DNA of 64,000 bases from Oceanospirillaceae bacterium (lineage in GTDB: Bacteria; Pseudomonadota; Gammaproteobacteria; Pseudomonadales; Balneatricaceae), in contig JABSQZ010000021.1 of NCBI GenBank assembly GCA_013215505.1, positions 1-64,000 on the forward strand, given 5' to 3'. The notes beneath the pieces are model-generated. The model was not told the origin of the DNA and did not search any database. It saw only the letters and a list, made by a program, of their open reading frames with translations. This document shows, piece after piece, positions 25,842 to 35,178 of the stretch (positions are counted from its first letter, which is position 1; the number at the start of each line of letters is the position of its first letter). The position numbers were made by a program, and so were the translations under genes.

Positions 25842-26147
25842 TTAGACGTCCTCCAAGATTTTCAAAGACACATTTACTACCATGCCCTCGACCTTAGATT
25901 TGTACTCTAACATGTGTTGAGCCGCAAAATGTGATTTGAGATGCGTGTATGTTTCCCATTTTTCAACAATGGTAACAACATTTGGATTTGCGTCTTGAAT
26001 TGGAATGTCTGTTTTGAAATCCATTGTTGCGGAATACGCAACGCATCCCTCTTCATTTATTACGTTGGGAATGTTTGATTTGAATATTTTAAGGAATGTG
26101 TCTAATTCCGCAGATTTGACAGTTATTGATGCTATTACATTTATCAT
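25842..26147 (-). CDS. Antibiotic biosynthesis monooxygenase (ABM) domain protein
   Basis: 101 residues. It starts INVIASITVKSAELDTFLKIFKSNI and contains EEGCVAYSATMDF and VTIVEKWETYTHLKSHFAAQHM, the usual signature of small ABM/YgiN-like quinol monooxygenases that form dimeric ferredoxin-like barrels. AGGG lies 7 bp before the ATG. It is the only intact gene within the decayed region and so may be cargo of the integrated element. The substrate is unknown. Confidence 0.85.
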   Translation of the reverse strand: MINVIASITVKSAELDTFLKIFKSNIPNVINEEGCVAYSATMDFKTDIPIQDANPNVVTIVEKWETYTHLKSHFAAQHMLEYKSKVEGMVVNVSLKILEDV

Positions 26148-26844
26148 TATTTAGCCCTGACGTCTAGCGCCCTTAGAAAGCGATTTTTGGAACAGCGAAG
26201 ACAATTAGATATGCCTAAACGTGTTAGTTTTTTCCTGATTTTTAATAATATCTTCTACAGACATTGCTGAAGTCTGTTTTATTACTGTTTTCAGAAACCA
26301 TGCTACGCATATTCCACATGATAAAATAAATATTGCGGACCACGTTTTTGAGGGGAACCAAAATGAATCTCGAAAGTCAGTAATTGTAATCTAAACATTT
26401 GAATTTTATAGGAATCGAGAATATCATTTTGGACATGGTGCGCCATCCCTGAGTAAAAAACAACCTACATAGAGAATAAAAGTAGTAAGCCAATGTAAAA
26501 GACGAGAGCTTACGCTAGGAGACGTTAAGATTGCGAGGAAAACCTGTGAGGGCATTTAGATTCGCTTCCCTGCCAATTTCCCCCCCCCCGTACCCCTTGT
26601 TTACCTAGCGTCACACTTAATGCGGTCACTTTCTACCATCAATTAGCCGAGTTCTCTCACAGCCTTAATAAACCTCCACCTCTTTAATAAGCGCCTTGCA
26701 CGCCCAATTAACCCACCTCTACATCACACAATGTAATTATGTGACTAAGCGAAACCTTGTTGTTACCGTGTTTTTCTCTTGACTATGGGTTTACATCACA
26801 CATCGTGCAGTAAAGGGGAATTAAGTGACATAGGAGCTGTAACC
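26148..26844. other. Gene-free AT-rich stretch of the accessory region
   Basis: About 700 bp with no supported gene. It contains a run of ten C at 26580-26589, which is rare in this sequence. Two TCACA-type half palindromes occur around 26722-26746 and 26793-26800, ahead of the recombinase remnant. Confidence 0.5.
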
Positions 26845-27317
26845 GTGAATGAAGTTGAAGCAGTGAAGAAGAGGGAAGGCATCCAGTTCGTTGGGACGCT
26901 ATTAAGTATGGCTATCAGGACGTTTGGGAGCCAGGCATAAACGCAGCGGTACGCACCTCTGACCTATTGTCCCTGAAGTACATCGATGTGTTGAACCCTG
27001 AAATCTTGACGCTCAAAGAGAGCAAAACAGGGGGAGACACGGCCCATCAAGCTAAATGTAAAAGCCTTCGCTGTCATACGAAGGAGGCGGGAAGAAAACC
27101 CCGCTGACATTTGGTTATTCCAAGTTAAGGGCAACAGAGCTTAGGTTTTAAACAAGGCCATTGATTGCACCACTGTAGCTCGCAAGTTTAAGGAAGTCGG
27201 TGGCATTCTTCAGATCAACCTCAGCACCCACACGATGAGGAAGACGAGAGGTTACGCGGTGTTCCTATTCAAGTCATTTGCAAAGTGTTGAACCAATCCA
27301 GTACGGCTGTGACTTTA
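26845..27317 (+). pseudogene. Remnant of a second tyrosine recombinase
   Basis: Starting at a GTG (26845) behind AGGAG at 26832-26836, the frames encode NEVEAVKKREG, then YQDVWEPGINAAVRTSDLLSLKYIDV, then RPIKLNVKAFAVIRRRREENPADIWLFQ, then TVARKFKEVGG and LSTHTMRKTRGYAV, and finally VPIQVICKVLNQSSTAVTL. These are consecutive blocks of one XerC/D-type recombinase in three frames. A frameshift near 27045, a TAG near 27142 and another frameshift near 27262 break it. The sequence stops just before the expected catalytic tyrosine, where the IS remnant begins. Confidence 0.85.
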
Positions 27318-27536
27318 CTTGTAATGCCTTGTCGATCATTCTTAAGCTGGCGAACCCATTTATCCATTGATGATTTACCAGCGTTCATCGCTGCAGCTGT
27401 TTCTCGTGCTGAGACCTCTTATCAACGGCAAGTTGGGCGGCTTCTAATTTAAATTCTGGTGTGTAAGTCGGTATTGTACGCTTTGTCATACAAAGAAATA
27501 GGAGGTGCATAATAGCGCCTCTATTTAGGTGGCCAT
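27318..27536 (-). mobile_element. IS3-family OrfA remnant
   Basis: On the minus strand from the ATG at 27489 the frames read TKRTIPTYTPEFKLEAAQLAVDK, then GLS, RETAAAMNAGKSSMDKWVRQLKN and DRQGITSK. This is the helix-turn-helix OrfA of IS3-type elements with two single-base insertions. The upstream side ends in TGGCCACCTAAATAG near 27535, which resembles an IS terminal repeat. OrfB and the other end are missing; the element is cut at about 27317. Confidence 0.8.
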
Positions 27537-27644
27537 CACAACACTACAACTGCTAAGTTTTTGCATGCATGGGTAATATTAAGCTAGATTAAATAGCTCG
27601 GGACTGGCTAACCTAAGCAACCTGCTATGGGTTGCTTTCAGATT

Positions 27645-27686
27645 GTTTAGGTTTAGGTTTAGGTTTAGGTTTAGGTTTAGGTTTAG
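27645..27686. repeat. GTTTAG hexanucleotide array (7 copies)
   Basis: Seven perfect head-to-tail copies of GTTTAG span 42 bp. The array is 25 bp from the stop of the convergently read DUF3549 gene, at the right edge of the accessory region. Confidence 0.95.
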
Positions 27687-27711
27687 ATATTGGAAATTTA
27701 AAAATTTCGCT

Positions 27712-28755
27712 TTAAAGTTTTGTGCCAAACATATGGCCGATAGCCAGGCTGAGTTCCGCGCTGCGATCAGCTTGGCGAAAGGCCTGCAAGATATCCCGAC
27801 GCAGTTCCTCAGAGAACATCAGGTCGGCTAGAATGCGGGAAAACCCCTGTTGTCCGGCTTCGCCTACCGCCAATTTCTCCAGGTATAGCTGTAGGATTTT
27901 AGGGTCTTTCAGCTGCTCGCTGGCTTTTATGGCAATAGTTGATAACACTTCGGCTGAAACGGCGATGCTTGATTCAAGTACTAGTTTTACCGCCGCTGTT
28001 CTGCTTTGATTGCCAGGGGCCGCTTGGGTGGCTCGTAACAGTGCGGTGCACAAGGCGATGTCAGGTTGCCGTTGGTTAATACTCTGCTGTAGTTTTTGCT
28101 GGATTATTGTCGCCAGTTTATGCCCAATATCTACGTGTTCAAGACAAGTGCAAAGTGCTATTAGCGGCTGTTCGGGAACGCTGTTAAAGTGCTGCAGCAG
28201 CAGGATTTGATTTTCTTCGATATTAACAGCAACTTCCGCGATGCCTTGAAGTCCTAAATTGTGCCAGTTCTCCCAGCCACTTTTTCCCGCATAGTACTCT
28301 TGGCACGCAGGATAATACTGGGATTTTTCTGCGCCAATTTCACGATGGGTAATAGCGTGAAACATCGCCATTTTTTCTTGGTCAGGAGTAAAGGAAAATG
28401 GATTATCCTTTAGTGCGTCCTCGGCCTCATTCAAATCAGCAGATTGCAACATCTGGTTAATGTTGATCATCAATCGATTGATGAAATCATCTCTTACCGC
28501 TTGCACTAAATGCCCTTGCTCATCCAGTGGGAACTTCAGAAACCACACAACATTTTGTGACTTTTGTTTTGGATTCCAAAGTAGCAGTGCCAGCCAGGCG
28601 TGGTGTAGATAGGGACTAGGGTATTTTTTCTGTCCCCGCTCAATTTGGGCAAACAACTGTGGGCCAATTTTTTTGATATGTCTGCCCATATCATAAATGC
28701 GAAACTGAGCACCGCTCTCTTGCAATAGGGCGGTTAGGGAGTTAAGTGATGACAT
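27712..28755 (-). CDS. DUF3549 family protein
   Basis: 347 residues, soluble, largely helical. The start SSLNSLTALLQESGAQFRIYDMGRHIKKI and the segment HHAWLALLLWNPKQKSQNVVWFLKFPLDEQGHLV are the recognised beginning of DUF3549 proteins. Repeated helical units in the C-terminal half suggest an alpha-solenoid. It is the last gene of an operon with a YqcC-like protein and a DAHP synthase. No function is established for the family. Confidence 0.85.
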   Translation of the reverse strand: MSSLNSLTALLQESGAQFRIYDMGRHIKKIGPQLFAQIERGQKKYPSPYLHHAWLALLLWNPKQKSQNVVWFLKFPLDEQGHLVQAVRDDFINRLMININQMLQSADLNEAEDALKDNPFSFTPDQEKMAMFHAITHREIGAEKSQYYPACQEYYAGKSGWENWHNLGLQGIAEVAVNIEENQILLLQHFNSVPEQPLIALCTCLEHVDIGHKLATIIQQKLQQSINQRQPDIALCTALLRATQAAPGNQSRTAAVKLVLESSIAVSAEVLSTIAIKASEQLKDPKILQLYLEKLAVGEAGQQGFSRILADLMFSEELRRDILQAFRQADRSAELSLAIGHMFGTKL

Positions 28756-28787
28756 TGTGTTCTCAAAATATTTGAAATTTAGTGGGC

Positions 28788-29114
28788 TTATTGCCCATTG
28801 ATGTCTTTATCTAATTGAATAATTAGCGTCAATAGCTGTTCTGTAGCTACGTTTTCAGATTTTAGCGCCTGTTCGGCCATGGTTGCCATGTTGCTGTTGT
28901 TGGGTAGTTTTGCACCGGTCTCAATGATAACAAATAATCGGGGAAACATGACCCATTGCAGCCACTGTACAAAAGTTAAAGTATCGACGCAAAATGGTAA
29001 TTTACTGCCGAGTTGCTCGGCAGTAGGGGGTTGATCTTGCCACAAACTTTGGCGCTGCATTTCTGCAGTGATAGCGCGTAAAGTTTGGGCAATGCTTAAG
29101 TGTTGGTCTGACAT
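28788..29114 (-). CDS. YqcC family protein
   Basis: 108 residues. The block LPFCVDTLTFVQWLQWVMFPRL aligns with the hallmark of the YqcC (DUF446) family of E. coli, which reads similarly as FFMDTMEPLEWLQWVLIPRM. The protein is small, helical and cytosolic with no known activity. Its ATG overlaps the stop of the DAHP synthase gene as TAATG, so the two are translationally coupled. Confidence 0.88.
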   Translation of the reverse strand: MSDQHLSIAQTLRAITAEMQRQSLWQDQPPTAEQLGSKLPFCVDTLTFVQWLQWVMFPRLFVIIETGAKLPNNSNMATMAEQALKSENVATEQLLTLIIQLDKDINGQ

Positions 29115-30466
29115 TATTTGGCTCTTGCTGACTTTAAAGTCTCAGCAATTAAAAATGCCAGTTCCAGTGCCTGCTCGCCGTTAAGTCTTGGATCGCAGAA
29201 CGTGTCGTAGCGAGCCGCTAATCCCTCTTCGGTGATCTGGTAGGCGCCGCCAATACACTCTGTGACATTGTGTCCGGTCATTTCTAAGTGTACACCGCCG
29301 GCGTGGGTGCCCTCGGCGTTGTGTACCTGGAAGAAGCCTTTGATCTCTGTAAGAATTGCGTCGACGCTGCGAGTTTTGTAGCCACTGGATGCGGTGATAG
29401 TGTTGCCGTGCATGGGGTCTGAGCTCCACACCACACTGCGGCCTTCACGCTGCACTGCCTGTACTAGCGGTGGTAGCATCTGAAGAATCTTTTCAGCACC
29501 CATTCTGGCGATTAAGGTGATTCTGCCGGGCAAGTTGTCCGGGTTAAGGGTGTCGAGCAGTTGGATGAGATCTTCTGTCGAAGTGCTTGGTCCCACCTTT
29601 ATCCCTATAGGGTTTTTAACACCGCGTAAAAATTCTACATGGGCGTGATCAGGTTGGCGGGTTCTGTCGCCGATCCAGATCATGTGCGCCGAACAGTTGT
29701 ACCATTGGTCAGTTTGGCTATCTTTGCGGGTCAGTGCCTCTTCATAACCTAGCAACAAGGCTTCATGGGAAGTGTACAAGGTGGTGGAGCGTATCTGTGG
29801 AGTCGTTGTCGCATCAATGCCACAAGCTTCCATAAAGGCCAGTGCCTGGTCAATTTGATTGGAGAGGTTTTGGTAGCGTTCACCCTGGGGGCTCTTCTCT
29901 ACAAAGCCTAAGTTCCATTGATGGACTTTATGCAAATCGGCAAATCCACCTTGGGCGAAGGCTCGCAGTAGATTAAGTGTCGATGATGACTGGTGATAGG
30001 CCTTTAACATCCTCTCAGGATCCGGCTCGCGAGCACTGGCGCTAAACTCATTAGCGTTAATAATGTCACCGCGGTAGCTGGGGTATGATGTATCACCTTT
30101 AGTTTCGAAATCACTAGAGCGTGGTTTGGCGAATTGACCGGCCATGCGGCCAATTTTAACGACAGGGCTGCCTCCGGCGAAGCTCATCACTACGGCCATT
30201 TGCAGTAAAACCTGAAATGTATCGCGTATTTTGTTGGCATTGAACTCGGCAAATGTTTCGGCGCAATCGCCCCCCTGCAATAGAAAGGCCTTTCCCTGGG
30301 CGACGTCAGCTAGCTGGCGGTGAAGTTCTCGTATTTCACCGGCAAATACTAGTGGCGGCATCTTCGCCAGTTGTTGCTCTACTGCAGTAACTTGGCCTGC
30401 ATCTTTATAGTTAGGTTGTTGTACTATTGGTTTGTTGCGCCAGCTTTGAGGTGTCCAGATGTCCAT
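29114..30466 (-). CDS. Class II 3-deoxy-7-phosphoheptulonate (DAHP) synthase
   Basis: About 450 residues. It condenses phosphoenolpyruvate and erythrose 4-phosphate in the first step of the shikimate pathway. The plant-type features are [12 protein letters not shown] near residue 76, [16 protein letters not shown] near 113, [13 protein letters not shown] near 230 and [11 protein letters not shown] near 350, with metal-site Cys, His and Glu present. I use the ATG at 30466 (MDIWTPQSW), because the upstream TTG adds residues foreign to the family. It leads the operon with the YqcC and DUF3549 genes. Confidence 0.95.
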   Translation of the reverse strand: MDIWTPQSWRNKPIVQQPNYKDAGQVTAVEQQLAKMPPLVFAGEIRELHRQLADVAQGKAFLLQGGDCAETFAEFNANKIRDTFQVLLQMAVVMSFAGGSPVVKIGRMAGQFAKPRSSDFETKGDTSYPSYRGDIINANEFSASAREPDPERMLKAYHQSSSTLNLLRAFAQGGFADLHKVHQWNLGFVEKSPQGERYQNLSNQIDQALAFMEACGIDATTTPQIRSTTLYTSHEALLLGYEEALTRKDSQTDQWYNCSAHMIWIGDRTRQPDHAHVEFLRGVKNPIGIKVGPSTSTEDLIQLLDTLNPDNLPGRITLIARMGAEKILQMLPPLVQAVQREGRSVVWSSDPMHGNTITASSGYKTRSVDAILTEIKGFFQVHNAEGTHAGGVHLEMTGHNVTECIGGAYQITEEGLAARYDTFCDPRLNGEQALELAFLIAETLKSARAK

Positions 30467-30684
30467 TTTGAGTTTTCTTCGTCGAGTGAGCCAGAGCAAA
30501 AATTTGTCGATTGCAAATGTAACAATATCGGCTGCCTGTGGTACAGCCCTAAGCTACAAACACAAGTTACTTTTGCCGGTGCTCTAAAATTAGTTGATCC
30601 AACAGTTTAAGGGATCAGAGGTGATAAACAAGGGGGTAGCGACTTTTTATTGAAAATAAAAGCGGCTGCGTATCGGCATAATAT

Positions 30685-31599
30685 TTAAGCGGATTTGATT
30701 CCCGCAAGATTGGCAAAGGAAACCTCTTTGGCGGTCTCTAAGAAATCCAGCATGAACTCAGCATTTTGTTGCTCCTGGCGAACACCCGCATACAAAGTGC
30801 ACCATAAGCCTCTTTCGCCTATAGGTTTGGCGACTATGTAGCCCTTTTGTAAGTATTCATCAATAGCCCAGTTGGGCAGGGCTGCTATACCTCTGCCACT
30901 GGCCACTAACTGTAGCATCATCAGGGTCAAATCAGCGGTGCGCACTTCTTTAGGTTCAATCCCGGCAGGATCTAAGAAGCGGGTGAAAATATCCAAGCGG
31001 TCCTGGTTTACCGGATAAGTGATCAATGTTTCAGCACTGATATCTTTGGCGGAAATGAATTTTTTGCTGGCCAAGGGGTGGTTTTTACTTAAAGCGATCA
31101 ATGACTCGTAGCTGAAAAGCGGAGTGTAGCTGATACCACTTCGAACAATAGGGTCTGATGTAATGACCAAGTCGATATCGCCTTTGGCCAATGCGGGAAT
31201 GGGTGCAAAGGTGAAGCTATTGGCCAGGTCCATTTCTATTTCCGGCCAGTTTTTTCGAAAACAATCTATAGTTGGCATCAGCCAGTCAAAGCAGCTGTGA
31301 CAGTCTATGCTGATGTTTAGTCTTCCCGCCTCGCCACAAGCCAGGCGCACTATTTCACGCTCAGTATTTTTGACCATGGGTAATATCTGGTCGGCCAGTG
31401 TCAGAATGCGTCTGCCTGCAGCGGTGAAGCTGATAGGTTTGGTTTTCCTGATAAACAGTGAGCAATTGAGTCGGTCTTCAAGGTCTTTGATTTGATGGGA
31501 GAGGGCTGATTGGGTCAGGTGAATGCGTTCTGCGGCTTCAACCAGGCTGCCGGAATCGCGCAGCGCAGAAAGGGTTCTTAAGTGTCTCAGCTCAATCAT
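30685..31599 (-). CDS. metR: LysR family regulator MetR
   Basis: 304 residues. It closely resembles the E. coli methionine regulator MetR: IELRHLRTLSALRDSGSLVEAAERIHLTQSALSHQIKDLE in the DNA-binding domain, then ISIDCHSCFDWLMPTIDCFRKNWP and DLVITSDP in the effector domain. Homocysteine is the known co-regulator in enteric bacteria. An in-frame ATG at 31608 would add three residues, but GGATGAG fits the ATG at 31599 better. No met biosynthetic gene is adjacent except possibly the distant MTHFR-like gene. Confidence 0.9.
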   Translation of the reverse strand: MIELRHLRTLSALRDSGSLVEAAERIHLTQSALSHQIKDLEDRLNCSLFIRKTKPISFTAAGRRILTLADQILPMVKNTEREIVRLACGEAGRLNISIDCHSCFDWLMPTIDCFRKNWPEIEMDLANSFTFAPIPALAKGDIDLVITSDPIVRSGISYTPLFSYESLIALSKNHPLASKKFISAKDISAETLITYPVNQDRLDIFTRFLDPAGIEPKEVRTADLTLMMLQLVASGRGIAALPNWAIDEYLQKGYIVAKPIGERGLWCTLYAGVRQEQQNAEFMLDFLETAKEVSFANLAGIKSA

Positions 31600-31779
31600 C
31601 TTGCTCATCCAGCAGGGGGTGTGTTTTTTTAACTATTGTCGATCTAGATAAAGCATTAGCGACTAAGGTCAAAGTTATTACTAAGGGTGGGCTATGCCAG
31701 CTGTGCTCGGTTGATTAGCGACCCTGAACTTAAGGGTAGCAGAATTTACTGCAACTTTGATCTAATAAATGAGCAATAA

Positions 31780-31821
31780 GTAAAATAGGCTGCCTGTTTT
31801 CATAGTGTTGGGACAGCCTAT
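31780..31821 (-). terminator. Terminator of argF
   Basis: On the minus strand ATAGGCTG (31821-31814) pairs with CAGCCTAT (31792-31785) and is followed by TTTAC. It lies 12 bp after the argF stop. The loop is long, so strength is moderate. Confidence 0.55.
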
Positions 31822-31832
31822 AGGGTTTGTGT

Positions 31833-32747
31833 CTACTGACAGGAGTTAAGTAAAAATTCCATCAGTGCCTTCTGCGCGTGCAATCTATTTTCGGCCTCAT
31901 CAAAGACCACGCTATGGGGATCTTCTAACATGTCGACACTGATTTCTTCACCCCGATGAGCGGGTAAACAGTGCATAAATAAAGCGCCTGGATTAGCTTG
32001 GGCCAACAGTTGCGGGGTGACTTGGAAAGCGGCGAAGCTTTTTTCTCTGGCGAGTTGTTCCTCCTCCTGTCCCATAGACGCCCATACGTCGGTGACTATC
32101 AGATCGCTGTTTGCGACAGCATCTTTGATATCGCGAAAGATTGTTACTCGATCGGCATTGCTCTCTACAAGTTGTGGGTCGGGATCGTAGCCCTCAGGGC
32201 AGGCAATGCTCAATTGGAAATCCAGCACTTTGGCGGCATTTATATAAGAGTGGCACATATTATTACCATCTCCTACCCAAGTTACCCTTTTGCCTTGAAT
32301 GTCGCCGCGATGCTCCCAGTATGTTTGCATGTCCGCCAATAGCTGGCAGGGATGGTATTGATCACTGAGCGCGTTGATGACCGGGACACTGGAATGTTTG
32401 GCGAAGTTTTCAATGATATCGTGACCAAATGTTCTGATCATGACTATATCAACCATGCTGGAAATAACTTTAGCTGAGTCTTCTATAGGTTCGCCACGAC
32501 CCAGCTGGGTATCTCTTGAAGAGAGAAACATGGCGTGTCCGCCAAACTGAGCCATTCCCGCTTCAAAAGACACACGAGTACGCGTAGATGATTTTTCAAA
32601 TATCATGGCCAGCACTTTGTCGGGGAATGGCTGGAATACCTTTCCCTGTTTACGCATTGCTTTTAGCTCAATGGCGCGCTGAATGATTTGCTGGAATTCT
32701 GCTTTGGATAAATCGAGGATAGTCAAAAAATGTCTGATGTTTTTCAT
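31833..32747 (-). CDS. argF: Ornithine carbamoyltransferase
   Basis: 304 residues. The carbamoyl phosphate site STRTR is at residues 54-58, with the following FEAGM. The HPCQLLAD segment and the late [10 protein letters not shown] (near residue 258, with the reactive Cys) complete the active site. It makes citrulline from ornithine and carbamoyl phosphate. The single-enzyme form without a regulatory chain is typical of anabolic ArgF. argG lies about 4.5 kb away on the other strand. Regulation by ArgR is plausible; see the half-site upstream. Confidence 0.96.
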   Translation of the reverse strand: MKNIRHFLTILDLSKAEFQQIIQRAIELKAMRKQGKVFQPFPDKVLAMIFEKSSTRTRVSFEAGMAQFGGHAMFLSSRDTQLGRGEPIEDSAKVISSMVDIVMIRTFGHDIIENFAKHSSVPVINALSDQYHPCQLLADMQTYWEHRGDIQGKRVTWVGDGNNMCHSYINAAKVLDFQLSIACPEGYDPDPQLVESNADRVTIFRDIKDAVANSDLIVTDVWASMGQEEEQLAREKSFAAFQVTPQLLAQANPGALFMHCLPAHRGEEISVDMLEDPHSVVFDEAENRLHAQKALMEFLLNSCQ

Positions 32748-33238
32748 ACGGGGTCTAATTTATTGCGGCCAATAGCAAAAGCTCATTTCTCAATGCTAAA
32801 TGTTAAAAAATTCATTGAATCTAGAGGAAGGTACTGGCGGGATAATGATTATTCAGTGCAAATATCGAGCAAGTTTATCATTTTCAAAGCTGAATACGAT
32901 AGCGAGTTCAATATTTGGGCTGAGCTACATTAGAGTATGTATAGCATTAAATATTGCCCGGCACCAGATTGATTTGCCATTGGGTCTAACTTAATCGCAA
33001 AAAAACAGTCCTAGTTATGCCGCGTAAATGTACAGTGCTGATAAGTTGCTGTCGCTTTCAGTTGGCAAGGTGCAAATATTGTTTTTGCCCACTTGTAGTG
33101 TCAAATTTTAGCCCTATATACAGGGAAGCAGGTGTTTGTCTGAAAAATAAGTCTGAGTAAAATCGTCGGTTTTATGTTAAAATACCGCGCAGTAAAAAAA
33201 TAGAATTAATGCCTTTTGTTAGTATGCGAGAATGAATT
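32748..33238. other. Divergent intergenic region argF-grxD
   Basis: About 490 bp with no convincing gene. At 32799-32816 a sequence keeps one perfect half (ATTCA) of the ArgR box but only a weak second half. Near the right end TAAAAT followed by ACCGCGC (about 33176-33189) could be the -10 and discriminator of the grxD promoter. Confidence 0.45.
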
Positions 33239-33571
33239 ATGAGTGTTGCTGAAACAATTAAAGACCAAATCGAAAATAATGCCATTTTACTCTACATGAA
33301 GGGAACACCGCGTTTCCCGCAGTGTGGCTTTTCCTCGCGTACGGTAGAGGCATTAATGGCTTGCGAAGAGCGCTTTGCGTTTATCAATATACTAGAGAAT
33401 CAAGATATCCGCACTGAGTTGCCGAAAATTGCCAACTGGCCAACATTTCCACAGTTGTGGATCAATGGTGAGCTAGTGGGCGGCTGCGACATCGTCTGCG
33501 AATTAGCTGAGAGCGGTGAGCTTAAAGAGATGGTAGCGGCCGCTGCCAGTAAAGAGCAAGCTGACGAATAA
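33239..33571 (+). CDS. grxD: Monothiol glutaredoxin 4
   Basis: 110 residues. The CGFS active site begins at Cys29 in KGTPRFPQCGFSS. The WPTFPQLWINGELVGGCDIV segment carries the cis-proline and the glutathione-binding GGCD. CGFS glutaredoxins bind and transfer [2Fe-2S] clusters, usually with BolA-type partners. It is followed at 75 bp by a peroxiredoxin gene; the pair may share a transcript. Confidence 0.96.
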   Translation: MSVAETIKDQIENNAILLYMKGTPRFPQCGFSSRTVEALMACEERFAFINILENQDIRTELPKIANWPTFPQLWINGELVGGCDIVCELAESGELKEMVAAAASKEQADE

Positions 33572-33646
33572 TTTTAAACCGTCGATTGACCAGTAATGAA
33601 TCGGCGTTAGTATTGAAAAATATCAAAATCATAATGGAGATTACAG

Positions 33647-34249
33647 ATGGGCGTATTAGTAGGTAAGAAAGCACCAGATTTCACAGCAGCAGCTGTACTA
33701 GGTGATGGTCAGATAGTTGATGGATACAACTTCGCAGAAGCGACTAAAGGGAAATATGCACTCGTATTTTTCTACCCATTAGATTTTACTTTTGTTTGTC
33801 CTTCAGAGCTTATCGCTCTAGATCACCGCATCGAAGCTTTCAAGGCACTGAATGTTGAAGTTATAGGTGTTTCTATCGACTCTCATTTCACTCATAATGC
33901 ATGGCGTAACACCGCCGTTGAAAATGGTGGAATCGGTCAGGTTAAATACACCCTTGTGGCTGATATGACCCATGAAATTTGTAAAGCATACGATGTAGAA
34001 AGCGAAGGTGGAGTTGCTTTTCGCGGTGCGTTTATCATCGATCAGAACGGTGATGTGCGCTCGCAAATCGTTAATGATTTACCGCTTGGCCGTAACATGG
34101 ACGAGTTAATTCGTCTTTTCGAAGCGCTTCAGTACCACGAAGAGCACGGTGAAGTTTGCCCAGCTGGCTGGAGCAAAGGCGACAAAGGTATGGATGCGTC
34201 ACCCGAAGGTGTTGCAGCTTACCTGACTGCAGAGTCCGACAAGCTATAA
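33647..34249 (+). CDS. 2-Cys peroxiredoxin (AhpC/Tsa family)
   Basis: 200 residues. The peroxidatic Cys51 lies in DFTFVCPSE, and the resolving Cys171 in GEVCPAGW, which makes it a typical 2-Cys enzyme. The C-terminal tail after the resolving Cys is like the Prx1/Tsa group. It reduces hydrogen peroxide and organic peroxides in the cytosol. A GGAG-containing ribosome binding site precedes the ATG. A strong terminator ends the transcript. Confidence 0.95.
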   Translation: MGVLVGKKAPDFTAAAVLGDGQIVDGYNFAEATKGKYALVFFYPLDFTFVCPSELIALDHRIEAFKALNVEVIGVSIDSHFTHNAWRNTAVENGGIGQVKYTLVADMTHEICKAYDVESEGGVAFRGAFIIDQNGDVRSQIVNDLPLGRNMDELIRLFEALQYHEEHGEVCPAGWSKGDKGMDASPEGVAAYLTAESDKL

Positions 34250-34314
34250 CGAGCAGATTCTCTGCTCTGTACGCTATCAATCGCTGTGCAGTAATTTAGT
34301 TGTAAATATAAAAG

Positions 34315-34342
34315 AAGCCTGGTGTTTGCCGGGTTTTTTTTT
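34315..34342 (+). terminator. Intrinsic terminator after peroxiredoxin
   Basis: AAGCCTGG (34315-34322) pairs with CCGGGTTT (34329-34336) around a six-base loop, and a run of T to 34342 follows. It lies 66 bp after the stop. Confidence 0.88.
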
Positions 34343-34488
34343 GTCTGTATAAAATAAATTTTATCTGCGGCTCAATAGCAGCGGCTAAATGAACTTTAAG
34401 GCAAAATCTAGATGCTTTTGCCTCGCGGGCGCTGTTAGAATACGCCTAATTTATAAATGCATACAATCAGTATGATTAAGGATGTCTA

Positions 34489-35133
34489 TTGGCCAATAGT
34501 AATATTACACAATTAATGATGGAGCGCTTTCGCGGTTATTTGCCTGTCGTTATAGATGTTGAAACAGCGGGATTTAATTGTCAAACCGATGCTCTGTTAG
34601 AGATAGCAGCAGTTACACTGACAATGGATGAACAAGGTTATCTGATTGTCGATAACAGCTTTGAGGCGCATGTTGAGCCCTTTGCAGGTGCCAATTTGGA
34701 ACAGTCGGCATTGGATTTCACCGGTATCGATCCCAGTGACCCCAATCGAGGTGCAGTGGCTGAACTTGAAGCGATGGAAATGATCTTCAAAGCTGTGCGC
34801 AAAGCGGTAAAAGCACATGGCTGTAAAAGGGCGATTTTGGTCGGGCATAACGCATCATTTGATCACGGCTTTGTCATGCAAGCGGCCGAGCGCTGCGAAC
34901 TAAAGCGCAACCCATTCCATCCGTTTTCAACCTTTGATACCGCGACTCTTTCCGGGCTTGCCTATGGGCAGACGGTGTTGGCCAGAGGTTGTGATATTGC
35001 AGGCATACCTTTTGATGGAAAAAAAGCGCACTCAGCTCTCTACGATACAGAAAAAACTGCCGATTTATTTTGCTCTATAGTAAATAGATGGAAAGATTTA
35101 GGCGGCTGGGATATGGTTTTAAATGACCAGTAA
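34489..35133 (+). CDS. rnt: Ribonuclease T
   Basis: 214 residues. A DEDDh exonuclease with VVIDVETAG near residue 20 (first acidic pair), [11 protein letters not shown] near residue 121, and [14 protein letters not shown] near residue 180 carrying the last catalytic His and Asp. It trims tRNA and other stable RNA 3' ends. The start is a TTG at 34489 with AAGGA at 34478-34482; the closer ATG at 34482 is out of frame. motY follows at 45 bp, an association also seen in Vibrio and Pseudomonas. Confidence 0.94.
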   Translation: MANSNITQLMMERFRGYLPVVIDVETAGFNCQTDALLEIAAVTLTMDEQGYLIVDNSFEAHVEPFAGANLEQSALDFTGIDPSDPNRGAVAELEAMEMIFKAVRKAVKAHGCKRAILVGHNASFDHGFVMQAAERCELKRNPFHPFSTFDTATLSGLAYGQTVLARGCDIAGIPFDGKKAHSALYDTEKTADLFCSIVNRWKDLGGWDMVLNDQ

Positions 35134-35178
35134 TCATCCGCTTAAATGAAAACACAACACCAGTGAGTTGAATTTATC

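Noticed and set aside
25843-26167. TAGACGTC/GACGTCTA inverted pair flanking the ABM gene, considered as integron attC sites
   Set aside because: No core-site motifs or long imperfect palindromes of attC type; one arm is part of the coding end.
26720-26750. TCACA...TGTGA dyad considered as a CRP site
   Set aside because: The half-sites are in the reverse order from the CRP consensus and no intact gene follows.
23542-27711. Search for att direct repeats of the ffs 3' end
   Set aside because: No second copy could be found by eye at the right border; the element boundaries stay open.
32730-32994. Two short plus-strand frames upstream of argF
   Set aside because: AT-rich, overlapping the argF promoter region and without ribosome binding sites.
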